Part shown: positions 8,525 to 17,499 of the stretch, in pieces
Layout of the letters: every line of letters starts with the position of its first letter
How positions within the stretch are numbered: the first letter of the stretch is position 1
Source: Irineochytrium annulatum
Taxonomy: Eukaryota > Chytridiomycota > Chytridiomycetes > Chytridiales > Chytridiaceae
Length of the DNA: 17,499 bases
Assembly (NCBI GenBank): GCA_027600665.1
Contig: JADGJL010000591.1
Coordinates: 1 to 17,499, forward strand
Reading direction: 5' to 3'
Notes under the pieces: model-generated
What the model was told of the DNA's origin: nothing
Databases searched by the model: none
Seen by the model: only the letters and a program-made list of their open reading frames with translations
Made by a program: the position numbers and the translations under genes

Positions 8525-9416
8525 ATGACCACTGTCGCTACGTACTTGTGTCTTGAAAGCCTCAGACCCGGGGATTACTTCGCCGACGGAATAACGATCT
8601 ACGGCTCCGACGAGTCGGACGGGGACGACGAACCTCCTGGCCGTGATCATGGTTTTGAGCTTGCCGCTGACTACCGCTCACCCCTTCCCCCGTCTTTAAA
8701 CAGCGCCTGCGAAGGCACCTGCTTGGACCATCAGGGACGTGACGCGACCGAGTCAATGCCGCGCTGTCGTCGCCCCCGCCGCAAGGGTTTGCGTCCAAAA
8801 TGACATTCCGGAAGGGGGACGATGGCACGTGGGCGTGGGAACAGAGGCTGTCGCGACGGCGTCGAATGTGTTGAAGTACAGAGTTCCACAAATAACCATT
8901 GTCTCGCCAATGGATGACGTTAAGGTTGGGCATAGGCATTGTGAGGCAGAATTGGTACCATCGAAAGTGCAACAACGCACCCTGGATTTGCCCCGCGCTG
9001 GAGAGGTCACTGCCGGCGGAGACGCGACGCACCGAAGGACGGCTGGGTCGATCATCGCGGCATCGTGGCAGAAGGCCATATTAAGGTGGGAGCAGCCACC
9101 AAGTTGCTTCCTTTTGTGTTGACACGCATTTTTGATAGGGCGGCTACGAGCGGCCAGGGTGCCGAGAGGGCGAGGCGGAAGCCTCGCTGGGCTGCTACCA
9201 TGATTCCTGACCCAACCTTTGCCGAAGGAAACGCGGTCGACAGAGGACGATAGATGTCGTCCCCACGGGACGATTATAAGCCTGGCAGATCCGAGTGAGA
9301 CCGTTGCGGTTATTGAAAGTCCGGAATGGGGAGGGCTGTGCGGAGTTGTGCGGGGAGAAGCGGTTGATCCCCTGATGATACTTACTAATGCGAAAGGGTT
9401 CTCGAAGGTTGCATAG
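8525..9416 (+). pseudogene. Possible degraded or multi-exon gene with frame changes
   Basis: Several adjacent plus-strand frames look coding but none is long. An ATG at 8525 opens a 92-residue frame, acidic in its middle part, ending at 8803. Another frame continues to 9122 and includes a YRVPQITIVSPMDDVKVGHR stretch. A third runs through 9065-9253 and includes AEGHIKVGAATKLLPFVLTR, and a fourth through 9219-9416 includes ESPEWGGLCGVVRGEAV. One plausible intron (donor GTGGGA near 9086, acceptor TTTTTGATAG near 9138) could join two of the frames. I could not build a full gene with consistent splice sites and recognise no family. It could be a decayed gene, a gene with unusual introns, or chance open frames in GC-rich DNA. 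Confidence 0.25.
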
Positions 9417-9437
9417 CGTGCAAGCGCGATTTCCTAA

Positions 9438-9443
9438 TTTATT
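9438..9443 (-). terminator. Weak candidate polyadenylation signal on the minus strand
   Basis: TTTATT on the plus strand reads AATAAA on the minus strand, about 220 bases downstream of the stop of the first transcription factor. The match is exact, but the distance is long for a fungal 3' UTR signal, so use by that gene is only possible. Confidence 0.25.
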
Positions 9444-9664
9444 ACCCGTATAACGAAGCAAGAATTACTCGCTTAATAATGCGCGATGTTAGGCACGATT
9501 TTGGACGTCGGTCCTTCGTTTCCGTGCTGAAAGAGCAGTAGGCTTAATCAACGGAGTCGGAACTAAATCATCGCGGCTATCAAATTCGGAGCATTACTTG
9601 AGCGCGCAAAATATTATAACTACATACTGTACACTAAGGGAAGCATCCTGCAGAAAGAAACAGC

Positions 9665-12553
9665 CTATTCGAAATTGAAATCATTGTCCGTCACGACTTG
9701 GGGAATAGTCTTCAGCAGCCCCTCGATCCCCAACCTCTTAATAACCCTCTCTAGTGTCTCAGCCATAACAGCAACTTGTTTCCTCCTCGCGAGCCCATTC
9801 AGCACCTGGGAAGCCGCCGCGAGGCCCTCCAGCGCCGCCATCTGGAAGGAGTCCCCGCCCACAATCTCCCCGACGAGTTCCTTCAGCTTCACACGCATGG
9901 CCGGCGGCCCCATCAGGTGGTAGTCGTCGGGCGCGGCGTGGACGCCAAGGAAGAATAGGAAAAGCGTATTGATGAGCCCGGCCTCAAGCAAGGGCATAGC
10001 GTACCCGGCAGCCAGCTGGAGGTAGCACGCGAACGGTCTCAGCCGGGAGGGTTGTGGGCTCGGATACGAGATAATGACCTTCCGCCGCATAAGCTGCGTT
10101 ATCCCGACGGCGGCCTTGGCGCACTTTCTCAGACTGTCCCGGCACCCGTCCGTGAGCGTCAGCATGGCCGGGTCCGTCGTGCCCTCCCGCAGGTGATGCG
10201 CCGCCAGCGCCCGAAGCTCGCGGACGACACGCGGGCGATGTAGTGCGAGCGCTCCGGCCATGTAGAGGAGGTGAAGGCGTAACGCGGCGAACGGCGGGTT
10301 GGTTGGGCAACGATCAGGCCCTCTGGAAGTGTCATACAGGCAGTGGAAGCTGACCTCGTTCGCGAGGGTCTGCGGATGGAAGGATGGGGGCATGGTTTTG
10401 AGCCAGGCGCCAAGCTCGGCGTCGAGAAGAGCGAACTGTAGCTCAGGGGAGACGTCGAGCGTTGATGCAAGGGCGGGGTTCTCGTCCGAAGTGTTCGCGG
10501 GTCTGGTGGTGATCAGCCTCTTAATGTCGCCTATGGTTCAAAACATCACGAACAATTCTTTTGAAGCAACGGGTCACGGATGGAAAGATTCTCACCGTAG
10601 CCCATCCCCAACGCCGTGTTTAGCTCCGAAATGCGACACCGCAGGTTAATTATCGACAGCGTCAACCGAGAGGCGTCACACGGCTGCACCTTCGTGTAAT
10701 CAATCATCGGCTCCCCCGTCTGCGCGTCCACGGATCTCCACACGGCCGCCACATTCGGCCCCTTGACGTTGTGCTTCCTCTTCCATATCCCGAAGCAAGA
10801 CTCCCGAAAGATCATATCCAACTCGTCAATCATACAAATTACCGCAAACAGCCTTCGCCGCATCTCCTTTTCGACCCACTGCCAAGGAACCCCACTCGGA
10901 TCTAACCGCTCTAGCACGTCCGGGTCCACGTCCAGCTTCAGGATAGGCACAATCCGCATCGCCATGCCGCCCAACAGCCACTCCTGACTCGTCTGCGGGT
11001 CCGTCATGCTGGTCTGCAGGAGGATCATGAGAACAAGGGCCTGGCATGTGCAGATAGCGGGGTCTTCAAGGTTGAGGGACAAAACGGCGGCGTTCATAAG
11101 AGCCTCAGCGCGCGGGCTCTTCCCCGGGTTCGCGAAGACGTTGACGGGCCAGAGGGATCCGTCCTCCGCGGCCGTCGCAGACGCCCCGATGGCGCACATA
11201 GCGAGGACGAGACATCGCGTCGGCGGTGAAGGCCCGCGCAGCTTTCGCCAGAAGTAGCCTTCGTGTATTACCGGGCAAATGAAACGACCCTCCATGTCGA
11301 AAAACGCCTGAAATTTGCAAGGTTAACTTTACAAGTGGTAGAACGGAAAACCTGTAACAGAGCATCCCGCTCAGCTTCGCTCGCGAAGATGTCGCTCGTG
11401 AAAAGAGGTCTATCTGGCTTGGACGGATCCCTCCCACTATATGAGATGGAGATCCCGGCATCCACCTCCAGATGCGACTGCTGGTACGCTTCCTCAATCG
11501 CATTGATCCACGGTGGCGCGGCGTTGGCCGAGGACACGGGGGCATTTATGAAGCTGATGGCATTGATGGCCTCCTCCAGCCGCGTCGACTCCGACTCCGG
11601 TGGTCGCGGTCGGTCCCACATCGCGCCCCGATCCGAGTTAATCGGCCTCTGGACAAGCGGCTGAGTCGCATTCGGGTCCTGACTAATTTCCTGGTTCGTT
11701 GCAGGGAGCTCCGGGAACGCGAGGTTTAAAAGCATTTCCTCGCCCATGAAAGCGCCGACGTCGGACCCAGACCCAGACCCGGATCCGGACCCGGACCTGG
11801 GGGAGCCGCTGGATTGCGAGAGCGCGTTCGGGGATTCGGCGACGGGAATGACGGGGCTGTCGCGCTGTTCAAGTGCGCATTTGGCTTGAGAGAGCTCGCT
11901 CATAAGAGATTCAACCCTAGTTACGTTAGGTCTCCTGCGGCACCTGCAAAGTTAAGCAAAAGATCTCACGTCTTCTCCAGCTCGTGAACGCGCTTTCTCA
12001 AGGTCTTGGAAAGATTCTCGTTGATCTGATCGTTCCTCTCGGTGTGCTTCCCGCGGATCAAAGTAGGTGTAACAAATCTTCGCACATAGGTGCAGTCGAC
12101 GTCAGTGCGCTTGCAGAGCCCGCATCTCGGAGTCTGATAAATCAAAAATGCGTTAACAACGGCCTCGTTATACACTGAATGCATTCAAGGTAACGATGGC
12201 CCACCTCACCCCCGCACCGACGATGCAATCGATAGCAGTTGTCGCTAAAACCAGGCGAGTTAAATCAAGACTCTAAGCAACTCAACCCTACACGACAGAG
12301 GGCCTCAAGCAGGAACCCACCAGGCAGTCACCTTGGCCGGACCGTGGTCTTTGCTTGAGTTGGACGACGCATGTGAGATGTGGCTCGGCCTGCTCGGCGC
12401 CGCCGGGGCCGGAGCGATAGGTTTCAGAGGTCTCGGGGCGACCGCCTTCGGGGCGAGGGCCGCCTGGGAAGCGGCAGGCGGTGGGCCGTTGAAATGGTCA
12501 GCCATTGGCGGGATCTGCGCGGTGACTCCGAAGTTCGTGTTCAACCACTCCAT
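9665..12553 (-). CDS. Zn2Cys6 transcription factor with fungal-specific regulatory domain (paralog 1), 859 aa
   Basis: Six exons on the minus strand: 12553-12321, 12244-12205, 12133-11970, 11916-11352, 11307-10596 and 10530-9665. Phases agree at every junction. A Pro/Ala-rich N-terminus leads into a canonical zinc cluster, C-x2-C-x6-C-x6-C-x2-C-x6-C, with Cys78, 81, 88, 95, 98 and 105. The Cys1 codon is split by intron 1. A basic linker and a probable coiled coil (LSKTLRKRVHELEKT region) suggest dimer binding to CGG-type sites, as known for the family. A Ser/Gly-repeat stretch precedes a large helical domain resembling the fungal transcription-factor domain, with conserved DGSLW, DPQTS and RR(L/V)FA motifs shared with paralog 2. 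It should act in the nucleus; targets are unknown. The start is the first ATG of the frame; an in-frame ATG at 12505 is an alternative. Intron 5 (10531-10595) is absent from paralog 2. Confidence 0.88.
11764..11800 (-). repeat. Gly-Ser coding microrepeat in transcription factor 1
   Basis: A run of near-identical 6-bp units (GGxTCx on the minus strand) encodes SGSGSGSGSGSD in the linker between the coiled coil and the regulatory domain. Paralog 2 has no counterpart. It probably is a flexible linker that can vary in length. Confidence 0.6.
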
Positions 12554-12622
12554 TGACCGCCGGTCTTGCTTTAACCGCCACCCCCGTATCCTCCGACTCC
12601 GCACGATCCCGACAGCGACACC
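12554..12622. promoter_or_regulatory. Very short divergent promoter between transcription factor 1 and alpha-SNAP
   Basis: Only 69 bases separate the first ATG of the minus-strand transcription factor from the ATG of plus-strand alpha-SNAP, or 117 bases if the factor starts at 12505. The interval is GC-rich with no TATA box. The promoters and 5' UTRs must overlap, possibly extending into each other's first exon. Confidence 0.55.
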
Positions 12623-13928
12623 ATGGCGGACCGGGAGGGCCAGAAGCTGATGGAGGAGGCGGCGAAGCGGGCCGCGTCTAAGGGATGGTTGTTTGGGATG
12701 AACAAGATGGACGAGGCCGCGGACCTATACCAGAAAGCCCACAACAGCTTTAAGTTGGCGAAGCTTTGTGAGTGTTCTTGAGCTGTGCAAGGAGTCAGGG
12801 TTGCTGGATCGCTCCTCGATTGTTTTTCGTGCTCGGTCTTGGGAGTTCTCGATTGCTCGGAAAGCGGGGAAGAGTACTGACGGCCTGCCCGATCACAGGG
12901 AAGGAGGCCGGGGATGCATCGCTTGCTCAGGCAGATGTGCTGATTAAGATGGGGGAGAAGGATGAGGCTGCGACATCCTATCTGAACGCTGCCAAGGCTT
13001 TTAAGAAGACGAACCCGAATGGTTAGTTTATGCACTTCAAATTTCGTGTTGGTCTTCGTATTATTTGCAGTCGTTGGATTCCGCGTTGTTTGCGTTATTT
13101 TTATTCACATTCCTGACTTCTTAACCAAAATTTTAGAGGCGATCACCGCACTTCAGCACGCCGTCGCGATTTTGACGGAAAAGGGCCGGTTTGCGTCGGC
13201 CGCCTCGAACCAGAAGCAGATCGCTGAAATTTACGAGAACGATATCGGGAACTTTGAGGAGGCGAAGAAGGCGTACGGGACGGCAGCAGAGTGGTATCAG
13301 GGCGAGGACAGCGTTGCGTATGTTATTTGGCATTCGGTTCGAACGGGAATTTGAGGTTTTGATTTGCTGTTGGTGTCATACAGGCAAGCGGATGCATGCC
13401 TCATTAAGGTTGGGACCTTCGCTGCGCAACTGGGCCAGTATGACGAGGCGATCGAGCAGTTTGAGGATGTGGCGTCGAGGGCGGTGGACAACAAGCTGAC
13501 AAAGTGGTCGGTGCGGGACTACTTCTTCAAGGCGGGACTTTGCCTGCTGTGCTTGAACGTACGAAACCTTTTCTTATTTCGATCATGCGTTACGTTACTG
13601 ATCCGCGCGTCTACTTTTCTTTGCTTTCACAGGACCATGTAAGGACGGCGCAAAGCTTGGAGAAATACAAATCCATGGATGTAACGTTTGAGGCAACGCG
13701 GGAATACGCGTTCTTGCGGGTGCGTTTTCTGCTTCTGCATCTTTGCTTTTGCAGCCTGCTAATAGAACGATTTAGGGCCTTGTAGAAGCGATCGAGGGTA
13801 GCGACGTCGAAGCCTTTACGACGCTTGTGGTTGAGTTTGACAAGATGACGAAGTTGGATAGCTGGAAGACCTCGTTGCTTCTGACGGTGAAGAAGAGCAT
13901 ACAGGAGGAGGATGAGGGTCTCACTTAG
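12623..13928 (+). CDS. SEC17: Alpha-SNAP (Sec17), SNARE-disassembly adaptor, 287 aa
   Basis: Six exons: 12623-12767, 12899-13021, 13137-13317, 13384-13558, 13633-13719 and 13776-13928, with introns of 56-131 nt, all GT-AG and in phase. The predicted 287 residues match the usual length (about 290-295). Family features seen: the N-terminal membrane-contact loop (SKGWLFGMNKMDEAADLY), repeated TPR-like helix pairs (NAAKAFKKTNP, then RFASAASNQKQIAEIYEND), the YFFKAGLCLLCLN segment, and the C-terminal KLDSWKTSLLLTVKKSIQEE ending in a penultimate Leu, which in known alpha-SNAPs stimulates the ATPase NSF/Sec18. Known role: it binds assembled SNARE complexes on cytosolic membrane faces and recruits NSF to take them apart. 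It sits between the two transcription-factor paralogs and starts divergently from the first. Identification is firm. Confidence 0.95.
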
Positions 13929-14328
13929 CCGGTGACACTCGAGCTTTCGGGGTAATGGGAGGATCATCGAATTGTATTGCTGATGTGTACATTCCCTTAC
14001 ATGTATTTGCATCTTTGATTCGTCGTTTCCGTGCTGTTTTGTTTTCTCGTAGGTCTGACCCGAAGATCATATTTTTGTCGTCCTATACATCTCCTCGTAC
14101 TTGGTTGGGGCAGTGTGGTACCACTAGGTTCTTCATTCCATGCCAAGTGGATTTTGCAGCGCTCTTGCGCGATGTGTCCATAACCCCCAGTCATGCTTGC
14201 GCTCGCCTACACTATATGAAGTCACAAAAGGAATAGGAATTGATGAGTCTCACGACAGTAGAAATGCACTGGTTATTTACTTGAACTTTACACATAATAC
14301 GAACGAGAGAAAAAAAACACCACAGATC
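13929..14328. other. Intergenic region between convergent genes
   Basis: These 400 bases lie between the 3' ends of alpha-SNAP (plus) and the second transcription factor (minus). I see no gene and no canonical AATAAA on either strand; AT-rich stretches near 14270-14320 may serve as the 3' end of the minus-strand gene. Confidence 0.5.
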
Positions 14329-17204
14329 TTAATCTGCCAAATCCTCGTAATCTTCCAGTTGCGTGATATCGTGCACATAATCCGTCAACCCCATTTTCGC
14401 CACGACCTTCTCCAATGTCATTAACAACACCTCAACCCTCTTCCTCTTCTTGGACAACACCCTCAACACATGCAAAACCGTGCACAACCCCTCCAACGCC
14501 GCCACCTTGTACGTGTCCCCAATGATCCCGCTGATTGCGTCGGCGACTTTGCTCGCGATCGCCTTCGAAATGCTTGGCATTCCCGCGCCGACACCCAAAA
14601 CCGTCAAGAACATGGCGTTCATCAAGCCGGCCTCAAGCAAGGGCATCGCGTACCCCGCGGACAATTGCAGGTAGGACGCGAACGGCCTCAGGCGAGTCGG
14701 ATGCCGGCTCGGGTACACGATCATGACCTTCCTCTTCATCAGCTGCGTGATGCCCACGGACGCCTCGGCACACTTCCTCAAGCTCAGTTGAACCTGCGGC
14801 GAGAACGTAACGGCGCGCGCGCTAACTCCTATGGAGGCCGGACCCATCGGGTCAACCCGCATCGGCCCGTTATCGCAAATCGGGTCGCCGGCGGAGAAGG
14901 ACTTCAGGAGTTTGACGAGGATGGGCCGGTGGAGGGCGAGGTTCCCGGCCATGTGGAAGAAGTGTAGCTTGAGCGCCGAGTATGGAGGGAAGTAGTTCGG
15001 ATCGCCCTTGTGCTTGCCGGTAAAGGTATAGGTAAATTGGATCTCGTTAACGAGACTTGAGGGGTGGAGGCCCGGCGGCATAGACTGGAACCAGAGGTCC
15101 ATCTCGGCGTCGATAAGCGCGAACTGGAGTTCTGGCGCGATTTCGAGTTTCGTCGGTTCACGCTCCGCGGGTACACCAGCGATTTCGACCTCGTCCACCT
15201 TAATTTTAAGGTGCTCCTGCATGACGGTGTACCCGAGCCCAACGGCCGTGTTAAGCTCGGCAATTCGGCAGCGAAGGTTGAAGATCATGAGCGTCATCTG
15301 CGGCGCATCAAGCGGGTACACCTTTGTCGGATCGACCGTCGGCTCGCCCGTCGCCGGGTCGACGCTCTTCCATACGTCGTGCACAGAAGGCAGCTTAACG
15401 CTATTCTTCCGCTTCCACACCCCGAAGCACGCCTCCCTGAAGATCATGTCGACCTCGTCGAAGAGGCAAATGAGCGCAAACACCCGTCGACGGACTTCCT
15501 TCTCCACCCACGTCCATTTCCGCCCCGTCGGATCCATAAGCTCTAATACGTCTGGGTCGACGTCAAGTCTCAGCGGCGCTACCATGCGCATCGCCATTCC
15601 AATCAGCAGCCACTCCACGCTCGTCTGCGGATCAGTAAGCGCGGTCTGAACGATGACCATCAGCACGACAGCCTGGCAGGACTCCATGCAGGGATTATTG
15701 AGGTCGAGCGCGAGGATAGCGGCGTTCATGCAAGCGTCCGCGCGCGGGTATCGGCCGGGATTAGTGAAGATGTTGGAGCCCCAGAGAGAGCCATCCTGGG
15801 CCTTCTCGGCTGAAAGGGCGATGGCGCACATGACGAGGATAAGGCTGCGTGAGGGCGGTGTTGGGGAGCGAAGCTTCTTCCAAAAGCAAGCCTCGTGGAC
15901 GATAGGGATGATGTGACGGGTGGCGATGTCGAAGAAGCGCTAGGAATGTGGAAAAAAATGAGTATTGAAAAAAGAGCGAAGAAAAGAAAAAAAAGGGAGA
16001 ACCCGGACAAAATTTAAAGATTAAACTCACGGCAAGAAGCATGTCTCTCTCCTCGTCCGACTCTAACAGCTGCACAACGGGCGAGTCCTCTACGGACGCA
16101 AACAGATCCGATAATGACGCATCATCCCCGGACAACAAGTTCATCGCCTCCGGCGTGTCGAAGCTCAACGAAGTCTGAAACGCGTTCTCCACCGCGCTGA
16201 GCCACACCGTCGTTTGCGTTGATCCGTGCGCACTTGCAGTGTCGTTGAAGCTGACCATCGGGGACGTATGAGTTGACGACGAGTGGTTTGACACGGGCGG
16301 CGACGGCTTATCCGCGATGCTACCGCTAACAGACGACGGCGGAAACGACAGGGGGGCGTTGGTGCTTGGGAACGCGAGGTCGAGAAGTACCTCCTCGCTG
16401 AAGAAGGCATTGAAAGGGACAGGTGGGGAATTGGATTCAACGGCGAGCGCCGGTGAATCCATCAACGACTGCGGAGGGCTGGTGGTCTGGTTCGTGAGAA
16501 GGTTTTTCGCCTGTGTGAGCTCGCCAAGTAGCGTTTGCACGCTGCGATACAAATTCACCTTAATACGTGCACGACGCAATAGCGCAAGTAAAATCGCTCA
16601 CGTCTTCTCCAGCTCGTCCACCCTGTTTTGCAAAGACTTCGAAAGCGTCGCGTCGATCTGCTGCTGTCGCTCCTGCCGCTCTTTTTTGCTGGCGCGAATC
16701 AGCGATGGGGCGACGAATCTTCGAACGTATGTACATTCAACGTTGGTCCGTCGACAAAGCCCGCATTTCGGTGTCTGAAACCAACACAATTAGCCATACA
16801 ATTAAAACAATTCCGCTGAAGTCCCTACCTCAGCGCCGCACTTTCGGTGGAGTCGATAACAGTTGTCGCTTTTAAATAACGAGAAGCGAAATGCGTCAGC
16901 ATCAACCAAAATGGAACGAGTGGAATTATCAAAAGAATAGGATAACAACGCAAGATCCAAAAACAAGATGAGAGCCTCCTCACCATGCAGTGACCTTCTG
17001 CGAGTTGCTCATCAACTGAGTGGACGAGGAAGAAGCCGCGGAGGAGGTCGAAGACGTTTTCGTGACGGCGGGCTTCAGCGGAGGCAAGGCTCCGCTGCCC
17101 CCGCCGAGTGCAGATCCGACCCCCGTGGGGACGCCGACGCCGAGGCTGCCGTTGGCGGCCGTCACTGGATAGGAGCTGGAAGAAACGCCGGGGAGAGGAT
17201 CCAT
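14329..17204 (-). CDS. Zn2Cys6 transcription factor with fungal-specific regulatory domain (paralog 2), 851 aa
   Basis: Five exons on the minus strand: 17204-16984, 16868-16829, 16774-16602, 16541-16031 and 15939-14329, phases consistent. The N-terminus is Gly/Ser-rich. The zinc cluster has the same spacing as paralog 1, with Cys74, 77, 84, 91, 94 and 101. It is followed by a basic linker (TYVRRFVAPSLI) and a probable coiled coil ending in ELEKT. A Ser/Pro-rich acidic stretch with SDLFASVED may be an activation or regulatory part (inference). The large C-terminal region aligns by eye with paralog 1 throughout (DPQTSVEWLL, RRRVFALICL, APELQFALIDAE, LRPFASYLQLSAGYAMPLLE), so both carry the fungal transcription-factor domain. 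A DNA-binding nuclear regulator is the expected role; targets are unknown. The start is the first ATG after an in-frame stop at about 17292. Introns 1 to 4 match paralog 1, and intron 5 is missing. Confidence 0.88.
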
Positions 17205-17499
17205 CCCAGAAAGAGGGCCGTTGATGGCTGCAATGGCGATTTCGGCCCCTTGGCTTTGAAACCCACGATCAGAGGCCGTCCTCAAGCCACGTCAGCGGTT
17301 CAGCAGTGGTGAACGATTGGACTGCGGCTGCCGACCAGGCGAAGTCACCAACGCCACCATCGTCTCATCATATGTTATGAAAGATGAAGCGCGTTCGGCT
17401 CCTCATTTAGAGTGGGACGCCATGTTGGCGTTAGTGATCACGAGCCCCAGCCAAAAGATGAAATCTGGTGAAGGAAAAGAGGACGGCGGCGTAACGCCG
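17205..17499. other. Upstream region of transcription factor 2, to window end
   Basis: No supportable gene is seen. It presumably contains the promoter and 5' UTR of the minus-strand transcription factor. An unseen 5' exon spliced to an AG within this stretch cannot be excluded, because the reading frame stays open for 81 bases upstream of the chosen ATG. Confidence 0.4.

Larger units (their letters stand above)
8145..9664. other. Long region without a confident gene
   Basis: These 1,520 bases separate the 5' end of the transporter gene from the 3' end of the first transcription factor. An A-rich purine tract at about 8286-8310 (T-rich on the minus strand), 140-165 bp upstream of the transporter ATG, is a plausible promoter tract. 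The middle part holds the weak coding candidate at 8525-9416. The last 250 bases are AT-rich and look non-coding. Confidence 0.5.

Noticed and set aside
11917..11969. Earlier acceptors (CAG within 11935-11944) for intron 3 of transcription factor 1
   Set aside because: They would make introns of only 26-35 nt. The acceptor at 11917 gives 53 nt with a CTAAC branch site and aligns with paralog 2.
12333..12650. Plus-strand open frame across the alpha-SNAP start and transcription factor 1 exon 1
   Set aside because: It is out of frame with alpha-SNAP and antisense to the transcription factor; no independent support.
14470..15649. Long plus-strand open frames opposite transcription factor 2
   Set aside because: They are shadows of the minus-strand exon 5, which is conserved with paralog 1. 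The antisense frames show no conserved or domain-like sequence.
1..17499. tRNA, rRNA, transposon ends or attachment sites
   Set aside because: None could be recognised on either strand by eye; no terminal inverted repeats or transposase or reverse-transcriptase motifs were seen.

Overview
The window looks like nuclear DNA of a fungus. Every confident gene is split by short GT-AG introns (43 to 158 nt). There are two Zn2Cys6 transcription factors with the fungal-type regulatory domain, a secreted GH18 chitinase-like enzyme, a yeast Rch1/SLC10A7-type transporter and an alpha-SNAP (Sec17). The mixture, the GC-rich intron-dense genes and the unusual zinc-cluster sequence suggest an early-diverging, possibly chytrid-like fungus. 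That placement is inference, not something the sequence proves.

Layout from left to right: (1) the 5' end of a secreted alanine-rich protein on the minus strand runs off the left edge (1-302). (2) An eight-exon plus-strand gene (962-3416) encodes a 637-residue multi-pass membrane protein of unknown family and contains a 17-nt exon. (3) A secreted GH18 chitinase-like gene on the minus strand (3709-4855) is divergent from (4) a small plus-strand secreted repeat protein (5494-5969). Its repeat blocks end in Arg-Arg, and so does the protein itself, the layout of a Kex2-processed repeat precursor. (5) An Rch1/SLC10A7-like transporter lies on the minus strand (6626-8144). (6) The stretch 8145-9664 has no convincing gene, but a coding-looking stretch with frame changes lies inside it. 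(7) Two paralogous Zn2Cys6 transcription factors on the minus strand (9665-12553 and 14329-17204) flank a plus-strand alpha-SNAP gene (12623-13928). The first transcription factor and alpha-SNAP start only 69 bp apart.

The genes do not form one obvious pathway. Three encode predicted secreted products (alanine-rich protein, chitinase-like enzyme, repeat precursor), and two of these share one divergent intergenic region. The transporter and alpha-SNAP are housekeeping membrane-traffic or ion-homeostasis genes. The two transcription factors are an old local duplication: they share four intron positions, but their sequences have diverged and one has an extra intron.

The most promising new item is the repeat precursor at 5494-5969. 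All exon boundaries given were deduced by eye from splice consensus, reading frame and, for the transcription factors, comparison of the two paralogs.
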